Notes under the pieces: model-generated | The model's database searches: none | What the model was told of the DNA's origin: nothing | Seen by the model: only the letters and a program-made list of their open reading frames with translations | From: Phycisphaerae bacterium | Lineage (GTDB): Bacteria > Planctomycetota > Phycisphaerae > Sedimentisphaerales > SG8-4 | DNA: 6,630 nt | Assembly: GCA_030603035.1 (NCBI GenBank) | Contig: JAUVYQ010000136.1 | Span: forward strand, 1-6,630 | Direction: 5' to 3' | Program-made: the position numbers and the translations under genes | Shown: one piece after another, positions 1-6,435 of the stretch | Position numbering within the stretch: the stretch's first letter is position 1 | Layout of the letters: each line of letters begins with the position of its first letter

Positions 1-839
1 AATGCCTGCGGCTGCTCAGGAAGCAGCTTAAATCCAAAAACTTTCAAATCCATTTTCGTTGCCTGCAGCACCCACGACGATTGTGATTGGTCGAACAACG
101 CCCAGAACATAGCCACAAATAAGAAGATTATACAAAGTTTACCCAGGGCCTTTAGTCCTTCGCCGCTCAGGCACTCCTTGACAAACCCGACCCCGCCTGC
201 CGGCACATGCACAAACTTTTTTCGCCCCATCCAGTAAGCAATCGTTGCAAGCAGCATAAATAGTGCCGGAACACCGAACGCCACTTGTGGGCCGTATTCA
301 ACCCGCAGCCATGGACAATACCACATCGAAATAGCGGCCCCGAGATTGATGGAAAAATAGAACCACCCGAAAATCCTGGACATCAGATGCTGATTGGTCT
401 TTCCAAACTGGTCACCCACATTCGCCGAGACGCACGGCTTGATTACTCCCGACCCGATTGCCATCAGCACCAGACCCACACCAAGACCAAGACGGGTGTC
501 ATCCGCCGTCAAAGCGAAAAACCCTGCGCAGTAAACCAGCGAGAAATACAATACGGTTCTGTATTTGGCCAGCCAGATGTCCGAGAGCAGCGCGCCTAAG
601 AGCGGAAGGAAATACACCGCTGACTTAAACAGATGAAACCAGGTTTTGGCTTCCTCGTCCCCCATCACCTTCAGTGTGCCGTCACGACCCATCAGGTGCG
701 TCGTCATGAAAATGACCAGGATACTGGTCATCCCGTAGAACGCGAAACGCTCAGCCGCTTCGTTAGTGAGAATATACGGAATCCCAGCAGGCGTTTTTTC
801 CGAGGGAACAGGTGCGGTCAGATACTTACTCTTAGCCAT
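1..839 (-). CDS. POT/PTR2 family proton-coupled oligopeptide transporter, N-terminal ~279 residues (cut by window edge)
   Basis: The reverse strand is open from ATG at 839-837 to the left edge, giving about 279 residues of an inner-membrane transporter. The family is clear from three POT hallmarks: the proton-coupling ExxER motif in helix 1 (E27-A-A-E30-R31, followed by FAFYG), the GSGVIKPCVSANVGDQF stretch near residues 129-145 with the conserved Lys134, and the PTR2 signature FYFSINLGA near 160-168. A further POT-like segment, FWALFDQSQSSW, lies near residue 250. Family members import di- and tripeptides with protons and are usually 450-600 residues, so roughly half is missing to the left. 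An in-frame TAA lies two codons upstream of the ATG, so 839 is the first possible ATG start; no good Shine-Dalgarno precedes it. It is divergent from the M2 peptidase gene, which fits joint peptide use. The substrate is inferred from family only. Confidence 0.93.
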   Translation of the reverse strand, partial: MAKSKYLTAPVPSEKTPAGIPYILTNEAAERFAFYGMTSILVIFMTTHLMGRDGTLKVMGDEEAKTWFHLFKSAVYFLPLLGALLSDIWLAKYRTVLYFSLVYCAGFFALTADDTRLGLGVGLVLMAIGSGVIKPCVSANVGDQFGKTNQHLMSRIFGWFYFSINLGAAISMWYCPWLRVEYGPQVAFGVPALFMLLATIAYWMGRKKFVHVPAGGVGFVKECLSGEGLKALGKLCIIFLFVAMFWALFDQSQSSWVLQATKMDLKVFGFKLLPEQPQA

Positions 840-850
840 AATGAGTTATG

Positions 851-874
851 TGTTTCTTTTTGCATAGAGAAACA
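851..874 (-). other. Small hairpin in the POT gene 5' leader
   Basis: TGTTTCT at 851-857 and AGAAACA at 868-874 form a perfect 7-bp inverted repeat with a 10-nt loop. In the POT transcript the stem would end about 11 nt before the AUG, where a ribosome-binding site would normally lie, and no Shine-Dalgarno sequence is visible there. The stem is A/U rich and weak, so a regulatory role is only a possibility. Confidence 0.3.
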
Positions 875-929
875 TTATCCATCGCCTTTTTTACACAAAG
901 GTTCTCCAGTCTCTGCTCGAGATTATTGT

Positions 930-958
930 ATATTACACGTATTACCGCCCAATATCAA
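930..958 (-). promoter_or_regulatory. Predicted sigma70-type promoter for the POT transporter gene
   Basis: Reading the minus strand, a -35 box TTGATA (958-953) and a -10 box TAATAT (935-930) are separated by exactly 17 bp. Transcription would start near 923 and give a leader of about 85 nt before the ATG at 839. Spacing and box quality are good; there is no experimental support. Confidence 0.5.
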
Positions 959-973
959 AGAAGAAATCGAAGC

Positions 974-1061
974 AGTCCTTGGGACTCCTTCCGGAGGATG
1001 CGAAGATTCCACCGTCAGGTGTCCTGTGGACCGAAGTCTGGCAAAACAAGGATGTTTTGCC
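974..1061. repeat. Cluster of short perfect inverted repeats between divergent promoters
   Basis: Consecutive stems occur in 88 bp: AGTCC-TTG-GGACT (974-986), CTCC-TTCC-GGAG (985-996), CACC-GTCA-GGTG (about 1010-1021), GTCC-TGT-GGAC (about 1021-1031), and the strongest, GGCAAAAC (1040-1047) with GTTTTGCC (1054-1061) around a 6-nt loop. The last is a perfect 8-bp stem without a T-run on either strand, so it is not a typical intrinsic terminator. It could be operator DNA, a structured RNA or a degenerate repeat element; the sequence alone does not decide. The 4-bp stems alone could be chance. Confidence 0.4.
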
Positions 1062-1101
1062 CCGGAAATGACCGGATGTGAAAAATAACAGGGGTTACAC
1101 G

Positions 1102-1122
1102 TTGTCAATTGAAAATTGGTCA
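1102..1122. promoter_or_regulatory. Possible operator: imperfect palindrome upstream of the M2 promoter
   Basis: CAATT (1106-1110) and AATTG (1114-1118) form a 5-bp inverted repeat around GAA, extended to about 7 bp if G-T pairs are allowed. It ends about 13 bp before the predicted -35 box of the M2 peptidase gene, a usual place for an activator site. It is short and A/T rich, so chance is a real alternative. Confidence 0.2.
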
Positions 1123-1134
1123 TCCAAAATCTGC

Positions 1135-1163
1135 TTGATTTGAATCTCCGGAGCTGATAATAT
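1135..1163 (+). promoter_or_regulatory. Predicted sigma70-type promoter for the M2 peptidase (and probably OPT)
   Basis: A -35 box TTGATT (1135-1140) and a -10 box TAATAT (1158-1163) are 17 bp apart. Transcription would begin near 1170, giving a leader of about 35 nt that includes the strong Shine-Dalgarno at 1190. No separate promoter is visible before the OPT gene, so this may serve both genes. Confidence 0.5.
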
Positions 1164-1189
1164 TCCGGCGTAAAAGAACATAAATTAAA

Positions 1190-1195
1190 AAGGAG
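1190..1195 (+). promoter_or_regulatory. Shine-Dalgarno of the M2 peptidase gene
   Basis: AAGGAG with a 9-nt spacer to ATG 1205 fixes the start, which also places a complete lipoprotein signal at the N-terminus. Confidence 0.75.
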
Positions 1196-1204
1196 TATCA
1201 AGTT

Positions 1205-2890
1205 ATGAAAACTTTATCGGCCACATTAATGATGTTGACAATGAGCGTTATTCTTTCTGGTTGTCGACCTGACACAAAGGAGAAAAAGTTGGAAAAATTC
1301 ATTACAGCACATGTGGAAAAAATCAAACCTATGGAGAAAGAAACGAATCTTGCCTCCTGGGACGCCGCAGTTACCGGTAAGTCAGAGGATTATGATAAAC
1401 TCAGCAAGTTGAAACTCAGGCTTCGCCAGGTTTATACCAATCCACAGGAGTATGCCTTTCTTAAGGATATGAAAGAATCCGGAAAAGTGAAGGATGCGAA
1501 ACTGGCCCGGCAGTTGAATGTGTTGCACAATGGCTATCTAAAGAACCAGATAGAGCCGCAGCTTCTGAAAAGAATCGTTGATTTGGGCACGGAAATTGAA
1601 AAGAACTTCAGTACTTTTCGCGGCACTATTGAAGGAAAAAAGGTCACCTCCAATGAAATTAAGGAAATCTTAAAAACAGAAACGGATTCGGCCAGGAGAG
1701 AACAGGCCTGGCTGGCCAGCAAGCAGGTGGGAGCCGCGGTTGCAGATGATATCATCCGGCTGGTCAAGCTGCGAAACCAGGCGGCCCGAAAGCTCGGCTT
1801 TGACAATTATCATACTCTTTCTCTAACCACTGCTGAGCAAAATGTCAAAGAACTGGACCGAATTTTCAATGAACTTGACCAATTGACCAGCGAGCCTTTT
1901 GCTGAATTGAAGGCTGATTTGGACCGCATCTTAGCTGCCAAGTGTGGCATTGCCGTTGCGGAGCTTATGCCCTGGCATTATCACGACCCCTTCTTTCAGG
2001 AAACCCCTATGGTATATGAGCTTGATTTAGATGCCTATTATAAAGATAAAGACATCAGGGAATTAGGGGCAAGATTTTACGCTGGTATTGGATTACCTGT
2101 GGAATCTATACTTGCAAACAGCGACCTGTATGAGCGCGAAGGCAAAAATCCGCACGCTTTTTGCACGGATATAGACCGGCAGGGCGATGTGCGCATTCTG
2201 TGTAATCTTAAGAATAATGAGGGCTGGATGGAAACGCTGTTGCACGAATTGGGCCACGCGGTTTATAATAAATACCACGACCCGAAAGTGCCGTACATGC
2301 TCAGAGAACCGGCGCACATTTTCACAACAGAAGCGATTGCTATGTTTTTTGGCCGACTCAGCCGCAACCCCGCCTGGATGCAGCGAATGTTGGAACTGTC
2401 CGATGAACAACGAATGGAAATCGAAGAGGTAAGTGACAGGTACGCCCGGCTCAAACAAATCATTTTTGCCCGTTGGGATATGGTAATGTATGATTTCGAA
2501 AAGCAGCTTTATGCAGACCCGGACCAGGACCTCAATTCCCTCTGGTGGCAAATGGTTGAGAAATATCAGCTTGTGAAAAAGCCGCAAGGCCGTAATGAAC
2601 CGGATTGGGCTGCCAAAATTCATTTCACCATCGCACCCTGTTATTATCACAACTATGTGCTCGGTGAGTTGCTGGCGTCTCAACTGCATCACCATATCGT
2701 TCACAATATTCTAAAACTTGAATCGGATGAAGGCGTCAGTTATGTTGGTCAGCGTAAGGCCGCTGATTTTCTGGCTGAGAAAGTCTTTGAGGCCGGAGCA
2801 CTTTATCATTGGAACGAGATGATTAAACGGGCGACCGGGCAGCCTCTGACGCCGAAATACTTTGTCGCCCAGTTTGTCAAAAGTGGTTAA
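1205..2890 (+). CDS. Lipoprotein M2 family zinc metallopeptidase (ACE-like peptidyl-dipeptidase)
   Basis: This 561-residue protein starts with a type II signal: a hydrophobic stretch at residues 5-16 and lipobox LSGC with Cys20 as the lipidation site. It should therefore be a membrane-anchored enzyme outside the cytoplasm. The zinc site is HELGH (His347, Glu348, His351), with Glu376 in TTEAIAM as the likely third ligand, 25 residues on, a spacing typical of the M2/M3 gluzincins. An early NLASWDAAVTG segment (about 48-58) and the late IHFTIAPCYYHNY segment (His473, Tyr481, Tyr484) resemble the substrate-binding His and Tyr region of angiotensin-converting enzyme. M2 enzymes remove dipeptides from peptide C-termini; dipeptides are POT-type substrates, which suits the divergent neighbour. 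M3 oligopeptidase is the main alternative, but the N-terminal match and the post-HELGH sequence favour M2. It appears intact and is probably cotranscribed with the OPT gene 92 bp downstream. Confidence 0.9.
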   Translation: MKTLSATLMMLTMSVILSGCRPDTKEKKLEKFITAHVEKIKPMEKETNLASWDAAVTGKSEDYDKLSKLKLRLRQVYTNPQEYAFLKDMKESGKVKDAKLARQLNVLHNGYLKNQIEPQLLKRIVDLGTEIEKNFSTFRGTIEGKKVTSNEIKEILKTETDSARREQAWLASKQVGAAVADDIIRLVKLRNQAARKLGFDNYHTLSLTTAEQNVKELDRIFNELDQLTSEPFAELKADLDRILAAKCGIAVAELMPWHYHDPFFQETPMVYELDLDAYYKDKDIRELGARFYAGIGLPVESILANSDLYEREGKNPHAFCTDIDRQGDVRILCNLKNNEGWMETLLHELGHAVYNKYHDPKVPYMLREPAHIFTTEAIAMFFGRLSRNPAWMQRMLELSDEQRMEIEEVSDRYARLKQIIFARWDMVMYDFEKQLYADPDQDLNSLWWQMVEKYQLVKKPQGRNEPDWAAKIHFTIAPCYYHNYVLGELLASQLHHHIVHNILKLESDEGVSYVGQRKAADFLAEKVFEAGALYHWNEMIKRATGQPLTPKYFVAQFVKSG

Positions 2891-2974
2891 TTGGTAAATG
2901 GTGATTGGTTAAATAATTACCACTCACCACTCACCAGTTACCAGTTACCAGTTACCAATTACCAGTTACCAATA
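2891..2974. repeat. Inverted 7-bp-period repeat array (TGGT/ACCA) filling the M2-OPT gap
   Basis: TGGT occurs at 2892, 2899 and 2906, exactly 7 bp apart; then, after an A/T-rich centre (2910-2918), ACCA occurs at 2919, 2926, 2933, 2940, 2947, 2954, 2961 and 2968, also exactly 7 bp apart. The units read roughly TNATTGG on the left and CCAGTTA or CCACTCA on the right. The three left units pair with the first three right units to give a stem from about 2888-2909 to 2919-2940, with a few mismatches in the three-base spacers. Five right-hand units remain unpaired up to the OPT ribosome-binding site. The array begins directly after the M2 stop codon. It looks like slippage-driven tandem expansion on both arms of a palindrome; function is unknown. 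Confidence 0.85.
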
Positions 2975-2980
2975 GGTGAG
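2974..2980 (+). promoter_or_regulatory. Shine-Dalgarno of the OPT gene, adjoining the repeat array
   Basis: AGGTGAG precedes ATG 2983 by 2 nt. This pairs with the 5' part of the anti-Shine-Dalgarno (as in AAGGAGGTGA), so the aligned spacing is normal although the gap looks short. Its GGTGAG part is the reverse complement of CTCACC, which occurs twice in the preceding repeat array. Confidence 0.6.
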
Positions 2981-2982
2981 CT

Positions 2983-4905
2983 ATGAATTTACAAGGACGG
3001 TCCTTACCGGAAATTACGGTTAAGGCGGTTATTCTGGGGGTGGTACTTTCGGTAGTGCTGGCTGCAGCAAACGCCTACCTCGGGTTGTTCGCAGGTATGA
3101 CGGTTTCGGCTTCAATACCCGCTGCGGTGGTATCGATGGGGGTGCTGCGACTCTTTCGACGCAGCAACATCCTGGAGAACAACATCGTGCAGACGGCGGC
3201 CTCGGCAGGGGAGTCACTGGCCGCAGGAGTGATATTTACTCTGCCGGCCCTCGTGATTATGAATTACTGGACCAAGTTTGATTTTATATGGGTTACGGTA
3301 ATAGCCGGCTTTGGAGGCCTTTTAGGCGTGCTGTTCACCATACCGCTGCGCCGGGCGCTGATTGTCGAAGGCAAGCTCAAGTTTCCAGAAGGCATAGCTA
3401 CGGCGGAAGTCTTGAAATCAGGCGAGCGGGGCGGTTCGGATGTCAAGTACATCGCGCAGGCGGCGGTTGTCGGCGGACTGTTCAAATTCGGGGCGGCGGG
3501 ACTGAGAATCTGGACGGAGGTGCTTGAAGTGGCACGGGGAGTTGGGGGAACGGTGGCGTACTTTGGTTCAAACCTGAGTCCGGCGTTACTTTCGGTTGGT
3601 TACATCGTGGGATTGAATATAGCGGTGCTGATTTTTCTCGGTGGTCTTTGTAACTGGCTCATTGCGATACCGATTTGCGCAGCCGGTCAGAGCTGGCCGG
3701 TGGTAGATGGAGAAACGCTGTCGGCGGTGGATTGGGCACATCAGATATGGTCGGCGCAAACGCGGTATATTGGGGTGGGTGGAATGCTGGTGGGCGGATT
3801 GTGGACCGTTATCAATCTTAGAAAGTCTATCTTCAGTGGTATCAGCAGCGGACTAAGAGCTTACCGCAGTGTGAAAGGAGAAGCCGTTACAATTGCAAGA
3901 ACCGAAAAAGATATTCCGATGAAATGGATTCTAATTCTGATGGCCGCCTCGGTTGTGCCGTTGTTTCTGGTCTATCAGACATTTGTCCGGCAGGTAACTG
4001 TTTCGCTGCCGATGGCGGTAACGATGCTGGCGACAGGGTTTTTGTTTTCGGCGGTGGCCGGTTACATGGCCGGGCTCGTGGGCTCCTCGAATAATCCCAT
4101 ATCCGGGGTTACAATAGCCACGGTGCTGGTTTCGGCACTTTTGCTTTTGCTGCTGATGGGCAAGGGGGCGGAGAATGGACCGCCGGCGGCGATTATCATC
4201 GGGGCCGTGGTTTGCTGTGCAGCAGCGATAGCGGGGGACAACATGCAGGACCTCAAGGCCGGCTACATCGTCAAGGCGACACCCTGGAAACAGCAGGTAA
4301 TGCAAATGGTAGGCACTGTCTCGGCAGCGCTGGTGATGGCGCCGATACTAATGCTGCTGCTTGATGCGTACGGATTTAAGGGCCACGAATCAGCAAAAGA
4401 AAATCCGCTGATAGCGGTGCAGGCGAACCTGATGGCATCGGTTTCGAAAGGCGTCTTCGAAGGGGGACTGCCGTGGCGGTTTGTCTGGATAGGAGTTGTG
4501 GTAGCGGTGGGGGTCATAATATTGGATGAATATCTGCGCCGGCGGGGCAGTTCGTTTCGCACGCCGGTGCTGGCTGTGGCAATAGGGTTTTATCTGCCGT
4601 TTGAGTTGGCGGTGCCCATTTTTGCAGGGGGCGTAATTCATCAGATTATCAAAGTATATCACAAAAGAAGGGATACGGCTAAAGACGTGGTGGAAATGTC
4701 CGGTCGCCGGGGAATGCTGTTTGCATCGGGATTGATTACCGGAGAAGCATTGATAGGTATTTTGCTGGCGATACCCATTGTGCTTAGCGGCAATCCGAAA
4801 GTTCTGGCTGTTTTGGAGAAACCGCTGGGAACATGGCCTGGAGTGATTTTATTGGTGGGGATTGGGTACTGGCTGTATCGCACGGCACTGGCTAAACAAA
4901 GATAG
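2983..4905 (+). CDS. OPT family oligopeptide transporter (bacterial type)
   Basis: A 640-residue polytopic inner-membrane protein with about 14-16 hydrophobic segments. The N-terminus shows the bacterial OPT pattern: a first helix from about residue 12 leading into AAANAYLGLFAGMTVSAS and IPAAVVSMGVLR (about 27-56), then NNIVQTAASAGES. Two further hallmarks are SSNNPISGVTI starting at residue 368 and GDNMQDLKAGYIVKATPWK starting at 418. Length is normal for the bacterial branch and the frame is unbroken. OPT proteins carry oligopeptides or, in the YSL branch, metal chelates, by proton coupling; the surrounding peptidases favour peptides, but the substrate is inferred. The start at 2983 has an adjacent AGGTGAG. 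The gene follows the M2 peptidase on the same strand, separated only by the repeat array, and probably shares its transcript. It ends 39 bp from the convergent C1 peptidase gene. Confidence 0.92.
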   Translation: MNLQGRSLPEITVKAVILGVVLSVVLAAANAYLGLFAGMTVSASIPAAVVSMGVLRLFRRSNILENNIVQTAASAGESLAAGVIFTLPALVIMNYWTKFDFIWVTVIAGFGGLLGVLFTIPLRRALIVEGKLKFPEGIATAEVLKSGERGGSDVKYIAQAAVVGGLFKFGAAGLRIWTEVLEVARGVGGTVAYFGSNLSPALLSVGYIVGLNIAVLIFLGGLCNWLIAIPICAAGQSWPVVDGETLSAVDWAHQIWSAQTRYIGVGGMLVGGLWTVINLRKSIFSGISSGLRAYRSVKGEAVTIARTEKDIPMKWILILMAASVVPLFLVYQTFVRQVTVSLPMAVTMLATGFLFSAVAGYMAGLVGSSNNPISGVTIATVLVSALLLLLLMGKGAENGPPAAIIIGAVVCCAAAIAGDNMQDLKAGYIVKATPWKQQVMQMVGTVSAALVMAPILMLLLDAYGFKGHESAKENPLIAVQANLMASVSKGVFEGGLPWRFVWIGVVVAVGVIILDEYLRRRGSSFRTPVLAVAIGFYLPFELAVPIFAGGVIHQIIKVYHKRRDTAKDVVEMSGRRGMLFASGLITGEALIGILLAIPIVLSGNPKVLAVLEKPLGTWPGVILLVGIGYWLYRTALAKQR

Positions 4906-4944
4906 CCGAAAACTAATAGCTCTTGAACTTAAAATTCTGTCGCT
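4906..4944. other. Short convergent intergenic gap, no clear terminator
   Basis: Only 39 bp separate the stop codons of two convergent genes. I see no GC-rich hairpin with a T-run on either strand. The best stem, GGCTA (4890-4894) with TAGCC (4903-4907), overlaps the OPT stop codon and has no T-tract, so transcripts may run into one another. Confidence 0.5.
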
Positions 4945-6378
4945 TTATCTGACCATCTGCAACATTGGGTCCCACGGCGGCAAAATTTCCGCTGGCTGTT
5001 CGTAAATCTTCAGAACCTTTTCCGGAACATACTTTTTCTTGACGATGATGTTATACACGTGAATGTCGAACCATTTGTCATAGAGCGTCCAGTAGCCCTC
5101 GCTTCCGTCGTCTTTGCCCCAGCTATTTTCAACCAGCCATTTGACTGGTTTGCCGTTCTGGACATCGACACCTATAAGTGCCATCCCATGGCCTCTTACG
5201 CTGTTACGGTACAGCGCACGCTCGGCCTTGGTCATACTCATGTCGGTGTTGTAAATCGAGTCGTAGTCATATAGTCCGTTCGCCATTATGCCTAACTTTC
5301 TGCTCTGGTCATAGCCCACATCGGCCGCGAACGAAACCGGCGTATCATCGAGTATCGACTTCATCGCGATGTCCTTGAGCGATTCAACGTCGACGTTGGC
5401 ATAATTTATATCGTGGCCGTCATATAAATTTCTCGAGAACCTGATTTGGTAATGCCTGCCGTAATCGTGCGTGGTGTCGTTGAAGATGTTTACATATTCA
5501 TTCAAATCGACGCTAACAAAATCCTTGAAAAAGCCTTTTGGCGTGTAGGTACGCATTTCACTTACGACGGAATTCTGGTCCTCGAATCGCCACGCAAATT
5601 CGGTTGGTGGTTCACCGAGATTCATAACGAGCATTCTGTATATCTCGGCCAGCATCTTTTTCTTTTCAGCATACAGCTTCTTGACCGACCTTTTTTCCTG
5701 GTGCATCTTGCGAAGCTTGACGGCGTCGGACCTGAGCTTATGGCTCATCACCCTGTTCATCAGGCGTGTATTTTCGGAGCTGTTGGTTTCCGGCATGATT
5801 TCTTTGGGGACCGCCCCGTATTTTTGTATCAGGTCCACTACATTCTCCCAGTACCCGCCGTCCGGGATAGGCGTGCGAAGGAGCATTTCCATTTCACGGT
5901 CGAGAAGCCCACGGTCCCTGAATTCAATCATACGCTCCAGGAATGTGTTGGCTTTTTCCATCTTGTCCCAGAACGTCAGGTAAATCTGCGAGAACTCGAA
6001 GCTTTTGAGATTATACTTTTCGATAACAGCCGGCCGCATAATGTTCAGTCCCGCAAAGAGCCAGCATCGTCCGCTCGATTTCTGGTTCGTGATGCCTTTC
6101 GTTTTGATTTTATGGCTGAATATTTCGTTGTGCCGCCGCAATATGTCACGATTTAGGGCAAGGTCCCTGATATCGTTGTTTGTAATGGAATTGTACATCG
6201 CCCTCGTGTGGGCATCCATCTCAAATGAGGAGCGGATTTGCTTAATGACTTTCGTTGTCAGGGCACTTTCATCCCGCCCTTCGGAAGGGCGGGGTTCATC
6301 GGCAAAGAGCGATGATGTGCTCAAGATTACCACTAATTGCGCAACAAAAGCCATTTTTCGTATTGACGTGTGCTTCAT
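4945..6378 (-). CDS. Exported C1B family cysteine peptidase (aminopeptidase C / bleomycin hydrolase-like)
   Basis: The chosen start, ATG at 6378, gives 477 residues. It has AAGGAGG five bases upstream and a near-consensus promoter further upstream; a longer frame opening at 6480 begins before that promoter and is rejected. Residues 1-26 form a Sec signal peptide (basic start, hydrophobic core about 9-22, probable cleavage SLFA/DEP), so the enzyme should act outside the cytoplasm, unlike the usual cytosolic PepC. The papain-type triad is visible: Gln99 (oxyanion) and Cys105 in ITNQKSSGRCW, His397 in RGHGMALIGVDV, and Asn418 in ENSWG. The end, YEQPAEILPPWDPMLQMVR, matches the C-terminal arm that reaches into the active site in PepC and bleomycin hydrolase and makes them aminopeptidases. 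The mature length (~451) is normal. A 27-bp in-frame repeat-bounded insert lies just after the signal peptide. N-terminal trimming of peptides for the neighbouring transporters is inferred. Confidence 0.92.
   Translation of the reverse strand: MKHTSIRKMAFVAQLVVILSTSSLFADEPRPSEGRDESALTTKVIKQIRSSFEMDAHTRAMYNSITNNDIRDLALNRDILRRHNEIFSHKIKTKGITNQKSSGRCWLFAGLNIMRPAVIEKYNLKSFEFSQIYLTFWDKMEKANTFLERMIEFRDRGLLDREMEMLLRTPIPDGGYWENVVDLIQKYGAVPKEIMPETNSSENTRLMNRVMSHKLRSDAVKLRKMHQEKRSVKKLYAEKKKMLAEIYRMLVMNLGEPPTEFAWRFEDQNSVVSEMRTYTPKGFFKDFVSVDLNEYVNIFNDTTHDYGRHYQIRFSRNLYDGHDINYANVDVESLKDIAMKSILDDTPVSFAADVGYDQSRKLGIMANGLYDYDSIYNTDMSMTKAERALYRNSVRGHGMALIGVDVQNGKPVKWLVENSWGKDDGSEGYWTLYDKWFDIHVYNIIVKKKYVPEKVLKIYEQPAEILPPWDPMLQMVR
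6268..6300. repeat. Palindromic insert flanked by 6-bp direct repeats inside the C1 peptidase gene
   Basis: CCCGCCCTT (6273-6281) and AAGGGCGGG (6285-6293) form a perfect 9-bp GC-rich stem around a 3-nt loop. The palindrome is bracketed by two copies of TTCATC (6268-6273 and 6295-6300), with exactly 21 bp between them. The repeat-to-repeat distance is 27 bp, so the reading frame is kept, and the segment codes for a short Pro/Arg/Ser/Glu/Gly stretch at about residues 27-35, just past the signal cleavage site. This resembles a tiny palindromic repeat element with a target duplication; coding sequence that happens to be palindromic is the alternative. Confidence 0.6.
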
Positions 6379-6383
6379 AATTA

Positions 6384-6390
6384 CCTCCTT
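6384..6390 (-). promoter_or_regulatory. Shine-Dalgarno of the C1 peptidase gene
   Basis: On the minus strand AAGGAGG lies 5 nt before ATG 6378. It is the strongest ribosome-binding site in the window and decides the start in favour of the version with an N-terminal signal peptide. Confidence 0.85.
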
Positions 6391-6435
6391 TGCTCTTGGA
6401 AAATTGAAGTTACAAGTCAAGCCGGGAACCTGTCT

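Larger units (their letters stand above)
840..1204. other. Divergent intergenic region (365 bp) with two promoters and a hairpin cluster
   Basis: No convincing gene lies here. Open frames crossing it, including a short one ending near 1072 without an ATG, have no recognisable product. It holds a predicted minus-strand promoter for the POT gene (930-958), a predicted plus-strand promoter for the M2 peptidase (1135-1163), the M2 ribosome-binding site (1190-1195), and between the promoters several short inverted repeats (974-1061 and 1106-1118). The room between the two promoters would suit shared regulation of uptake and peptidase genes, which is inference. Confidence 0.7.

Noticed and set aside
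960..1072. Short plus-strand frame reading LGLLPEDAKIPPSGVLWTEVWQ to a stop near 1072
   Set aside because: It reads somewhat like protein but has no ATG and no ribosome site, and matches no family I recognise. The hairpins explain the composition equally well.
285..1088. Two plus-strand open frames of 104 and 151 codons (285-599 and 633-1088)
   Set aside because: They run antisense to the POT transporter and into the intergenic region. The POT motifs on the minus strand account for the openness.
2093..2704. 203-codon minus-strand open frame opposite the M2 peptidase gene
   Set aside because: It overlies the HELGH-coding part of a convincing gene and shows no family features; a shadow frame.
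2888..2943. The long TGGT/ACCA hairpin as an intrinsic terminator between M2 and OPT
   Set aside because: No T-run follows the stem, and the downstream gene has no other visible promoter, so readthrough in an operon is more likely.
4890..4907. Hairpin GGCTA/TAGCC at the OPT stop codon as a terminator
   Set aside because: The 5-bp stem has an 8-nt loop and no T-run follows on either strand.
5446..6156. 236-codon plus-strand open frame opposite the C1 peptidase gene
   Set aside because: It is antisense to a gene with clear catalytic motifs, has no ribosome site and no recognisable protein features.
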